DNA from: JACDAN01 sp036380355
Lineage (GTDB): Bacteria > Actinomycetota > Thermoleophilia > Gaiellales > Gaiellaceae
Direction: 5' to 3'
Assembly: GCA_036380355.1 (NCBI GenBank)
Contig: DASVEW010000077.1
Location: 1 to 8,758, forward strand
Length of the DNA stretch: 8,758 nt
The first letter of the stretch is position 1, and each line of letters begins with the position of its first letter. Below are positions 1-5,589 of the stretch, one piece after another. A program made the translations under genes and the position numbers. The notes below the pieces were generated by a model that worked only from the letters and a program-made list of their open reading frames with translations, made no database searches and was not told the origin of the DNA.

Positions 1-1
1 C

Positions 2-886
2 GCCGCCGGCTCGCAGTCCGCACTCGCGGACCTGACGGCGATCGAGAGCCGGCTTGCCCAGGCGCGGGCGGAGCTGGCCTCGTTCCGCGCCCGCTCAGCG
101 GAGGTTCGCTCGCAGCGGCGGGCCGTCGGCGAGGAGCTGCGCATCGTTCGTGACTCGCTCCGCCTCTCGCAGCGGGCGCTCGCGCGGCGGCTCCAGACCC
201 TCTACGAGGAGGGGCGTACCGACGTCCTGGCGGTCGTCCTCGGGGCCGGTTCCCTCGACGAGGCGCTGAGCGCGATCGAGACGATCGACCTCGCTGCGCG
301 GCAGGACGAGTCTCTTCTGCGCCGGGCACGCTCCAGCTCGCGCCGGCTCACGCGGCTGAGCAGCTCCCTGGCGGCCAAGCAGCGCGAGCTCGACCAGCTC
401 GCCGCCGTCAAGGCCGCCGCAGCCGCCTCGCTCGTCGACGCCCGCGCCGAGCGCCTGCGGACGATCGCGTCGATGCGGGCCGCCCGGACCGCGAACGTCG
501 CCGAGATCGCCCGCCTGAACGACCGGGCGCGGACCCTTGCCTCCTTCAGGGCCGCGCCGACGACGCCTGCCTCCACGCCGGGTGCGCCGAGCCTTCCGGC
601 CGGGCCGGCCTCGGCGGGGGTCAGGTCGCTGACGGTCCTCGCGACCGCCTACGCGCTGCGCGGACAGACCGCGAGCGGACGGCCGGTCGGCTGGGGCGTC
701 GTCGCCGTGGACCCGTCGGTGATCCCGCTCGGCTCGCGGCTGGCGATTCCCGGCTACGGCATGGGCGTCGCGGCGGACACCGGCGGCGCGATCGTGGGGG
801 CGAGGATCGATCTCTGGTTCCCGTCCGTCGCGCAGGCCAACGAATGGGGCTCGCGCACAGTCACGGTGACCGTCTATCCGAATTAG
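2..886 (+). CDS. Secreted cell-wall hydrolase, CwlO-like coiled coil plus C-terminal 3D domain (5' truncated)
   Basis: The 5' end lies outside the window; 294 residues are visible. Residues 1 to about 185 are a long Ala/Arg/Glu/Leu-rich coiled coil containing a segment (LYEEGRTDVLAVVLGAGSLD, about residue 67) typical of the N-terminal coil of CwlO/PcsB/RipA-type peptidoglycan hydrolases. A Pro/Ala/Ser-rich linker (about 185-207) leads to a 3D domain (about 209-294). Its three conserved aspartates are D237 (in VDPSVIPLG), D259 (in AADTGGA) and D270 (in RIDLWF). In the family this double-psi beta-barrel, named for three Asp, is linked to lytic-transglycosylase-type cleavage of glycan strands, and the coil is thought to regulate or localise the enzyme outside the membrane. 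The signal peptide is presumably in the missing part. No NlpC/P60 catalytic Cys is present; the 3D domain takes its place. The response regulator gene follows 38 bases downstream on the same strand, so cotranscription is possible. Confidence 0.85.
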   Translation, partial: AAGSQSALADLTAIESRLAQARAELASFRARSAEVRSQRRAVGEELRIVRDSLRLSQRALARRLQTLYEEGRTDVLAVVLGAGSLDEALSAIETIDLAARQDESLLRRARSSSRRLTRLSSSLAAKQRELDQLAAVKAAAAASLVDARAERLRTIASMRAARTANVAEIARLNDRARTLASFRAAPTTPASTPGAPSLPAGPASAGVRSLTVLATAYALRGQTASGRPVGWGVVAVDPSVIPLGSRLAIPGYGMGVAADTGGAIVGARIDLWFPSVAQANEWGSRTVTVTVYPN

Positions 887-924
887 ACAGGCGACCGGCG
901 TGCGTCGACAGTAAGGTCATGTCC

Positions 925-1608
925 ATGGCGACCGGGCCCGCCGACCAGTCCGACGCTCTCCGCGCAGAGCTGCTGCGCGTCATGCTCGTGGACGACCACG
1001 ACCTGTTCCGGACGGGACTGCGCAACCTGCTCGAGGAGCAGGGCGTGCACATCGTCGCGGAGGCGCCCGACGGCAGCATCGCGCTCCAGCTCGTCCGGGA
1101 GCTGGCCCCCGACGTGGTCGTGATGGATCTGAACATGCCGGGGATGAACGGCATCGAGGCCACCCGCGAGATCACGCGCCTCGCGCCGCTGACCCGCGTC
1201 CTCGTCCTGACGATCTCCGACCAGGACGGCGACGTGATGGACGCGATCCTTGCCGGCGCCTGCGGCTACCTGATGAAGGACTCGTCGATCCAGGACCTGA
1301 TGCAGGGAATCCGCGCGGCGTCAGTCGGCGAGTCCCTGATCTCGCCGCACATCGCGTCGAAGGTCCTCCAGCGGATCCGGGCGGCGAGCGTGGAGTCCGC
1401 CGGCGGCGTGGCACGGCCCGAGCTCTCGGACCGCGAGACGGAAGTGCTGCGCCTGATCGCGAACGGCAAGGACAACGCCGAGATCGCCCGGGACCTCCAC
1501 ATCAGCCCCAAGACGGTCAAGAACCACATCTCGAACATCCTCATGAAGCTCCAGATCGAGAACCGCATCCAGGCGGCTGTGTATGCGGTGAGGAGCGGCC
1601 TGGTCTAG
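925..1608 (+). CDS. NarL/FixJ-family (LuxR-type) two-component response regulator
   Basis: A 227-residue DNA-binding response regulator. The receiver domain (about residues 18-135) has the acidic pair D23/D24, phospho-acceptor D68 (VVVMDLNMPGMNG), T96 (LVLTIS) and K118 (GYLMKD). The C-terminal LuxR HTH (about 166-227) carries the classic LSDRETEVLRLIANG opening and the recognition-helix region ISPKTVKNHISNIL. Family knowledge: phosphorylation of D68 by a histidine kinase promotes dimerisation and promoter binding. No kinase gene is in the window, so the partner and targets are unknown. Start choice: ATG at 925 has AAGG (913-916) 8 bases upstream. The in-frame ATG at 919 adds two residues but leaves only 2 bases of spacing; a further upstream in-frame ATG at 844 overlaps the preceding gene and is unlikely. 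TAAGGT (912-917) also fits a -10 box 7 bases before 925, so a leaderless internal transcript is an alternative. A strong hairpin terminator follows at 1621. Confidence 0.93.
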   Translation: MATGPADQSDALRAELLRVMLVDDHDLFRTGLRNLLEEQGVHIVAEAPDGSIALQLVRELAPDVVVMDLNMPGMNGIEATREITRLAPLTRVLVLTISDQDGDVMDAILAGACGYLMKDSSIQDLMQGIRAASVGESLISPHIASKVLQRIRAASVESAGGVARPELSDRETEVLRLIANGKDNAEIARDLHISPKTVKNHISNILMKLQIENRIQAAVYAVRSGLV

Positions 1609-1620
1609 GGACGCCGCTCT

Positions 1621-1654
1621 TCGCCGAAAGTCTCACGACTTTCGGCGACTCTTT
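1621..1654 (+). terminator. Intrinsic terminator after the response regulator gene
   Basis: An 11-bp perfect stem pairs 1621-1631 (TCGCCGAAAGT) with 1638-1648 around a 6-base loop. It is followed by CTCTTT (1649-1654), a short T-rich run. It starts 12 bases after the stop codon at 1608, where a terminator for the + strand unit is expected. The T-run is modest, so termination may be partial. Confidence 0.7.
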
Positions 1655-1657
1655 GAA

Positions 1658-1689
1658 GCCGGGCGCCGCTTCGCGGCGCGCGGCCCGGC
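1658..1689. repeat. Second GC-rich hairpin between convergent genes
   Basis: GCCGGGC (1658-1664) pairs with GCCCGGC (1683-1689). Inside, GCCGC (1665-1669) pairs with GCGGC (1673-1677) over a TTC loop, leaving a 5-base bulge (1678-1682). No T-tract follows on either strand. It may reinforce the terminator just upstream or act in 3'-end protection. The structure is read from the sequence; its role is inference. Confidence 0.45.
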
Positions 1690-1723
1690 CGATCCCGGCA
1701 CTTCCCCACCCAGAAGCTGCATG

Positions 1724-1747
1724 GCGAACGGGCAAAGCCCGTTTCGC
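1724..1747 (-). terminator. Hairpin just downstream of the small - strand gene
   Basis: AACGGGC (1727-1733) pairs with GCCCGTT (1737-1743) over an AAA loop. Three more base pairs (1724-1726 with 1745-1747) extend the stem past a single bulged T. It lies 6 bases beyond the stop codon of the - strand gene at 1754, the right position for its terminator. There is no T-tract on the - strand, so it may be a 3'-end stabiliser or a Rho-independent terminator without a U-run, as is common in Actinobacteria. Confidence 0.4.
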
Positions 1748-1753
1748 GGCGGC

Positions 1754-2080
1754 TCAGGCGACCTTGACTTCGGCTGCTTCGGTTCTCAGCGAGGTGAGGA
1801 GGCCTCTCAGGGCTGCGAGGTCGCGCTTGGATCTGGCTAGGCGGCGGGCCGTTCTGGAGAGCTCTCGGGCCTGCTGCTCGCTGCTCTCGTGGTCGAGCTC
1901 GGCCGCCAGCGTTCCGATCGAGCGCTCGAGGCGCGCGCACTCTGCGTCCAGCTTGAGCGCCCAGGCATAGCCGTCGGTCAGCGTCTCCTCGAGGTGGGCG
2001 CGGCCCGGATGGCGCCCGCTCTCGAGCGCCATCAACAGGTCTTCCAGACGACCTCTGATGGATGCAAGCTGATGTGACAT
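1754..2080 (-). CDS. Small helical (coiled-coil) protein of unknown function, 108 aa
   Basis: I do not recognise the family. The protein is soluble, without signal peptide or membrane segment, and is rich in Leu, Arg, Glu and Ala. An N-terminal helix (about 1-20, SHQLASIRGRLEDLL) precedes a short polar turn (SGRHPGR, about 21-27). A conserved-looking helix follows (EETLTDGYAWALKLDAEC, about 31-48). A long amphipathic helix then runs to the C-terminus, so a helical hairpin or coiled-coil dimer is likely. The ATG at 2080 has GGGAG (2091-2087 on this strand) 6 bases upstream, and a GATAAT box lies at 2111-2106; together these argue for a real gene. Codon use is slightly unlike its neighbours: AGA is used five times for Arg, and third positions are less GC-rich. 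It is convergent with the response regulator and divergent from dacB, so the context gives no clear pathway. Confidence 0.72.
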   Translation of the reverse strand: MSHQLASIRGRLEDLLMALESGRHPGRAHLEETLTDGYAWALKLDAECARLERSIGTLAAELDHESSEQQARELSRTARRLARSKRDLAALRGLLTSLRTEAAEVKVA

Positions 2081-2105
2081 TGACGTCTCCCGAGTTGCTC
2101 GCCCG

Positions 2106-2111
2106 ATTATC
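2106..2111 (-). promoter_or_regulatory. Candidate -10 box for the small - strand gene
   Basis: Read on the - strand this is GATAAT, five of six matches to TATAAT. A transcript starting 6-8 bases further on would have a leader of about 20 bases containing the GGGAG ribosome-binding site. No convincing -35 element was found. Confidence 0.4.
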
Positions 2112-2119
2112 TTGGTTGT

Positions 2120-2147
2120 GCCGGTCGTTTCCTATAGGCCGACCGGC
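2120..2147. promoter_or_regulatory. Inverted repeat in the divergent promoter region, possible operator
   Basis: GCCGGTCG (2120-2127) is matched by its reverse complement CGACCGGC (2140-2147) across a 12-base spacer that contains the palindrome CCTATAGG (2131-2138). It sits between the two divergent -10 candidates (2106-2111 on -, 2171-2176 on +), where a dimeric regulator could control both genes. The repeat is seen directly; the operator role is inference. Confidence 0.35.
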
Positions 2148-2157
2148 CCATCTTTCT

Positions 2158-2176
2158 GGTCCGTAGGACCTACAAT
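2158..2176 (+). promoter_or_regulatory. dacB promoter: inverted repeat followed by TACAAT -10 box
   Basis: TACAAT (2171-2176) matches the actinobacterial TANNNT -10 consensus and ends 6 bases before the GTG start at 2183, which would place the transcription start at or next to the start codon. GGTCC-GTA-GGACC (2158-2170), a perfect 5-bp inverted repeat, abuts the -10 box and could be a protein site. No -35 hexamer is evident at 16-18 bases upstream. Confidence 0.5.
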
Positions 2177-2182
2177 GACCCG

Positions 2183-3397
2183 GTGCCGCGCCGAGTCCTC
2201 GCTGCCCTCCTCGTGTGCGCGGTGGCCGCTCTCGTCGCTGCTGCGGCTCCGGCGAAATCGACGAGGCCGGCGCTCGCGACGAAGCTCGCAAAGGCGCTGG
2301 CAGTCCCGCACGTCAACGCGAGCCAGTCGGGGGCGGCCGCGCTCGACCTCGCCTCCGGCCAGACCGTCTTTCTTCGCCATCCCAAGCTCTCGCTCGTGCC
2401 CGCCTCGAACGCGAAGCTGGCGGTGGCGTACGCGTCGCTCGCCGTCCTGGGACCGGACTACCGCATCGAAACGATCGTCTTCGGCGAAGGCCAGCTCGTG
2501 GGATCCAGCTGGAACGGCGATCTCGTCCTCAAGGGCTTCGGCGACCCGACACTGAGCGTCGCCGACCTGCGCGCACTCGCCCGCCAGATCAGGGCCTACG
2601 GCATCCGCCAGGTTACGGGCGGCATCGAGACAGACGAGTCCTTCTTCGACTCGCGCCGGACGGGCCCGGCGTGGAGGCCTCATTACTACGTCAACGAGTC
2701 GCCGCCGCTCTCGGCGCTCACCGTCGCCCGGGCGCGCTTCCGCGGCTACGTGACGCGCGATCCCGCAAGGGCAGCCGGGACCCAGTTCCGCCTGGCCTTG
2801 CGGTCGGCCGGCGTGGGCGTCAGGGGCCGGATCGAGCGCGGGGTCGCCGACCCGGTCGCCACGCAGCTTGCGTCCACGGAATCGTCGCCGCTCGCGCGAA
2901 TCGTGACGTTCATGAACCGCGAGAGTGACAACTTCACCGCCGAGCTCCTGCTGAAACAGCTCGGCGCCGTCGAGGTCGGTGTCGGGACGAGCGCAGCAGG
3001 CGCGGAGTCCGTCCGGCGCGCGCTCCACGAGGCCGCGGTACCGCTCGCCGGCGTGCGGATCGTGGACGGCTCGGGGCTCTCGCCCAGGAACCGCCTCACT
3101 GCGGCGGCCGTGATCGCGATCCTCGTCGTCGCCTGGAACGATCCTGCGATCCGGCCCCACTTCGTCCGCTCGCTCGCCGTCGCCGGCGTCAACGGCACGC
3201 TCGAGCGCCGGCTCAAACGACCGCCGGCGCGTGGCGCGGTGCTGGCGAAGACCGGCACGCTGCGGGAGTCGTCGGCGCTCTCCGGCTTCGTCCGCGGGCG
3301 ATGGGCATTCGCCGTGATCCAGAACGGGCGGCCGCTGTCCCAGTTCTGGGCTCGCAAGGCCCAGGACCGGTTCGCCTCGGTGCTAGCTGCGCAGTAG
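2183..3397 (+). CDS. dacB: D-alanyl-D-alanine carboxypeptidase/endopeptidase, PBP4 family (peptidase S13)
   Basis: A 404-residue exported penicillin-binding protein that trims or cleaves peptide side chains of peptidoglycan. It opens with basic residues and a hydrophobic stretch (residues 1-24, ending AAAAPA), a Sec signal peptide. The three active-site motifs are present in order. SxxK is S75-N-A-K78, with S75 the acyl-enzyme nucleophile. SxN is S248-D-N250, in RESDNFTAE. KTG is K356-T-G358, in AKTGTLRES. The PBP4 signature DGSGLSPRNRLT starts at 295. The protein is shorter than E. coli DacB, mainly in the region between SxxK and SxN that holds the accessory domains. Start: GTG at 2183; no Shine-Dalgarno sequence lies at normal spacing, and a TACAAT box 6 bases upstream suggests a leaderless mRNA. 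The last 15 bases overlap the 3' end of ligA on the opposite strand, leaving no room for a terminator between them. Confidence 0.95.
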   Translation: MPRRVLAALLVCAVAALVAAAAPAKSTRPALATKLAKALAVPHVNASQSGAAALDLASGQTVFLRHPKLSLVPASNAKLAVAYASLAVLGPDYRIETIVFGEGQLVGSSWNGDLVLKGFGDPTLSVADLRALARQIRAYGIRQVTGGIETDESFFDSRRTGPAWRPHYYVNESPPLSALTVARARFRGYVTRDPARAAGTQFRLALRSAGVGVRGRIERGVADPVATQLASTESSPLARIVTFMNRESDNFTAELLLKQLGAVEVGVGTSAAGAESVRRALHEAAVPLAGVRIVDGSGLSPRNRLTAAAVIAILVVAWNDPAIRPHFVRSLAVAGVNGTLERRLKRPPARGAVLAKTGTLRESSALSGFVRGRWAFAVIQNGRPLSQFWARKAQDRFASVLAAQ

Positions 3398-5401
3398 CGT
3401 CGAGAGGTCGGCTTCTGTCAGTAGCGGCACCCCGGAGCTTTGCGCCTTCGTGAGCTTCGACGCGCCCGGCTCCTCGCCGACGACGAGACCGGTCGTCTTC
3501 TTCGAGACGGAGCTCGTCACCTTGGCGCCGCGCGCCTCGAGCTCGGCCTGCGCCTCCTCGCGCGACCAGCGCTCGAGCGTCCCGGTGATCACGTAGGTGT
3601 GGCCGGTCAGCGGGCCTTCGGGCGGGCGGTCCTCCTCGCCGGACTCGAACCGCAGGCCGAGCTCGCGCAGCTCGACGATCAGCTGGCGGTTCGCGTCCTC
3701 GGCGAACCACTCGACGATCTTCTCCGCGCGCTCGGGGCCGAGGCCCTCGACCTCCATGATGTCCTCCTGGGCGGCCTCGGCCAGCCTGTCCACGGAGCCG
3801 AAGTGGCGGGCAAGGTTCTGCGCCGTCACCCAGCCGACGTCGGGGATGTTCAGCCCGAAGAGGACACGGCGGAAGGGGATCTGCTTCGACGCCTCGATCG
3901 AGGAGACGACGTTCGTGGCGCTGCGCTCCTGGAAGCCGTCGAGCTCGAGCAGCTGCTCCTTGGTCAGCCGGTAGAGGTCGGGCAGCGAGCGGACGAGGCC
4001 GAGGTCCCAGAGCCTGCGGACGAGCTGCTCGCCGACGCCCTCGATGTCCGCTGCGGCCATGACCCAGTTGTTCAGCGTCTCGAGGCCGCGTGAGGGGCAG
4101 GCCCGGTTCGGACAGCGGTGCATCACCTCGCCCTCCGGCCTGACGACCTCGGCGCCACACAGCGGGCAGTGCGTCGGCATCCGGAACCGCTTCGTCCCCT
4201 TGCGGTGCTCCCCGGCCGGGCCGACGATCTGCGGGATCACGTCTCCCGCGCGCTGGACGATCACGTCGTCGCCCTCGCGGATGTCCTTGCGGTTGATGTC
4301 CTCCTCGTTGTGGAGCGTCGCGCGCGAGACGGTGACGCCGCCGACCTCGACGGGCTCGAGCATCGCCCACGGGTTCAGCGCGCCCGTCCGCCCGACGCGG
4401 ATCAGGATCTTGTTCAGGCGAGTCGTCGCCGTCATCGGCGCCCACTTGAAGGCACGGGCCCACCGCGGACGGTCGTGGAGCGCGCCGAGCGCCCGCTGGT
4501 GCTCGAGCGAGTCGACCTTGATCACGATCCCGTCGATCTCGTAGTCCAGCTCGATGCGCTTGCGCTCCCACTCCGCGCAGCGGGCCGCGACCTCCTCGAT
4601 GGACTCGAGGCGCTCGGCGTGGGGGTTCGTGCGGAACCCCCGCTCGCGGAGCCACTCGAGCAGCTCCCATTGCGTCTCGAACTCGATGCCGTCTCTGTGG
4701 CCGGCACCGTAGACCCAGATCGAGAGCGGGCGCTCCGCGGTGATCTGCGAGTTCTTCTGGCGGAGCGATCCCGCGCCAGCGTTGCGCGGGTTCGGCGCCG
4801 TCTTCTTCCCTTCGGCGATCAGCCGCTCGTTGAAGGCGTTGAAGCCGGAGAGCGGCATGTACACCTCGCCGCGCACCTCCAGGACCTGCGGGTGGCCCTC
4901 GCCGCGGAGACGGAGTGGGATCGACGGGATCGTGCGGAGGTTCGGCGTGACGTCCTCACCCTGGCGGCCGTCCCCGCGCGTCGCCCCGCGGGACAGGATC
5001 CCGTTCTCGTAGACGAGGGAGATGGCCGAGCCGTCGATCTTCGGCTCGATCACGTACGCGAGCTCCTCTTGCGGAACGTCGAGCCGCTTGGAGGCGTCCT
5101 GGGCCCATTTCTGCAGCGCCTCGTCGGTCGTGACCTTCTCGAGCGAGCCCATCGGCGCGAGGTGCTCCACCTTCTGGAACTTTTCGGAGGGCGGGGCGCC
5201 GACCCGGTGCGTCGGCGAGCTCGGGTCGTCGAGCTCCGGGTGCTCGGCCTCGAGGGCCTTCAGCTCGTCGTAGAGGCGGTCGTATTCGGCGTCGGTGATC
5301 TCCGGGTCGTCGAGGACGTGGTAGCGATAGAGGTGGTGCTCGACCTGTCGCCTGAGCTCGGCGACGCGTTCGGCGGCCCCGGACTTGGTTCTCGTCGCCA
5401 T
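3383..5401 (-). CDS. ligA: NAD-dependent DNA ligase LigA
   Basis: A 672-residue, full-length enzyme that seals 3'-OH/5'-phosphate nicks using NAD+ in replication (Okazaki fragments) and repair. Domains in order: Ia, with YHVLDDPEITDAEYD (27-41) for NMN/NAD binding. Adenylation domain, with catalytic K121 in KIDG and RGDGRQGEDVT (142-152). OB fold (about 325-400). Four-cysteine zinc finger, C412, C415, C430 and C435. Helix-hairpin-helix region (about 445-590). C-terminal BRCT domain (about 596-672, HTYVITGTLE). Start: ATG at 5401 gives the expected N-terminus. No Shine-Dalgarno sequence precedes it, but TACGAT (5414-5409 on this strand) ends 7 bases before the ATG, so a leaderless transcript is likely. 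The reading frame stays open upstream, but that part resembles nothing and overlaps truA. The gene lies 188 bases after truA, and its 3' end overlaps dacB by 15 bases. Confidence 0.98.
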   Translation of the reverse strand: MATRTKSGAAERVAELRRQVEHHLYRYHVLDDPEITDAEYDRLYDELKALEAEHPELDDPSSPTHRVGAPPSEKFQKVEHLAPMGSLEKVTTDEALQKWAQDASKRLDVPQEELAYVIEPKIDGSAISLVYENGILSRGATRGDGRQGEDVTPNLRTIPSIPLRLRGEGHPQVLEVRGEVYMPLSGFNAFNERLIAEGKKTAPNPRNAGAGSLRQKNSQITAERPLSIWVYGAGHRDGIEFETQWELLEWLRERGFRTNPHAERLESIEEVAARCAEWERKRIELDYEIDGIVIKVDSLEHQRALGALHDRPRWARAFKWAPMTATTRLNKILIRVGRTGALNPWAMLEPVEVGGVTVSRATLHNEEDINRKDIREGDDVIVQRAGDVIPQIVGPAGEHRKGTKRFRMPTHCPLCGAEVVRPEGEVMHRCPNRACPSRGLETLNNWVMAAADIEGVGEQLVRRLWDLGLVRSLPDLYRLTKEQLLELDGFQERSATNVVSSIEASKQIPFRRVLFGLNIPDVGWVTAQNLARHFGSVDRLAEAAQEDIMEVEGLGPERAEKIVEWFAEDANRQLIVELRELGLRFESGEEDRPPEGPLTGHTYVITGTLERWSREEAQAELEARGAKVTSSVSKKTTGLVVGEEPGASKLTKAQSSGVPLLTEADLSTLLRS

Positions 5402-5408
5402 CCGTTCG

Positions 5409-5414
5409 ATCGTA
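5409..5414 (-). promoter_or_regulatory. Candidate -10 box for a leaderless ligA transcript
   Basis: Read on the - strand this is TACGAT, a TANNNT match ending 7 bases before the ligA ATG (5401). With no Shine-Dalgarno sequence in front of ligA, transcription starting at or next to the ATG is a reasonable model. No -35 match was seen. Confidence 0.35.
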
Positions 5415-5440
5415 TCCACGGCGGGATTCGCGGCGATCGC

Positions 5441-5526
5441 GTAGAACCGTTCCCAGCAGGCGGATTGCCTCTCCCCCCGCCTGCGGAGTCCCGACGGTTG
5501 GCTGCAGACCGTTCGGGACTCTTTTT
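5441..5526 (+). ncRNA. Candidate structured small RNA in the ligA-truA gap
   Basis: The 188-base gap between two - strand genes holds consecutive RNA-like structures oriented to the + strand. A hairpin pairs GCAGGCGG (5456-5463) with CCGCCTGC (5477-5484) over a pyrimidine-rich loop. AACCGT (5445-5450) can pair with ACGGTT (5494-5499), enclosing that hairpin. The latter segment is also part of the terminator stem at 5486-5521, so the two folds exclude each other, as in attenuators. No + strand gene follows, so a free small RNA, or a transcript antisense to the start of ligA, is more likely than an attenuator. The 5' end is not determined, and no confident promoter was found. It does not show the SRP RNA apical motif. 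Alternatively the same folds act on the - strand, in the leader of ligA or the tail of the truA transcript. Confidence 0.3.
5486..5526 (+). terminator. Strong intrinsic terminator facing the + strand
   Basis: GAGTCCCGA (5486-5494) pairs with TCGGGACTC (5513-5521). CGGT (5495-5498) pairs with ACCG (5508-5511), with one bulged T at 5512. This gives a 13-bp stem and a 9-base loop, followed at once by TTTTT (5522-5526). The T-tract exists only on the + strand, yet both flanking genes run on the - strand. The stem could also end or stabilise the - strand truA transcript, but without a U-run. Confidence 0.65.
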
Positions 5527-5531
5527 CAGCG

Positions 5532-5548
5532 CGAGGGACTGTCCCTCG
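5532..5548 (-). terminator. Short hairpin downstream of truA
   Basis: CGAGGGA (5532-5538) pairs perfectly with TCCCTCG (5542-5548) over a 3-base loop, 41 bases beyond the truA stop codon. No T-tract follows on the - strand. It could mark the 3' end of the alpha-operon transcript, perhaps together with the larger stem at 5486-5521. Confidence 0.3.
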
Positions 5549-5589
5549 GACGCGGCTCGCGGCGACATGGAGTTCGTGCCGAGTGTGTG

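Noticed and set aside
844..918. Upstream ATG (844) as start of the response regulator
   Set aside because: It would overlap the hydrolase gene by 43 bases and add residues unlike any receiver-domain N-terminus; 925 or 919 fit better.
2132..3160. - strand open frame of 342 codons opposite dacB
   Set aside because: It is antisense to a gene with all three penicillin-binding motifs and has an Arg/Asp/Glu/Gly-biased composition.
3213..4670. - strand open frame of 485 codons in another frame of ligA
   Set aside because: It has no recognisable motif and coincides with the coding region of ligA in its true frame.
5464..5480. Pyrimidine tract CTCCCCCC as part of a tRNA or anti-Shine-Dalgarno element
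   Set aside because: No cloverleaf can be built around it. On the - strand it gives GGGGGGAG, far from the ligA start, so it is not a usable ribosome-binding site.
5441..5526. SRP (4.5S) or 6S RNA identity for the structured gap
   Set aside because: The conserved SRP apical-loop sequence is absent, and the folded length is too short for a convincing 6S RNA; only a generic small-RNA candidate is supported.
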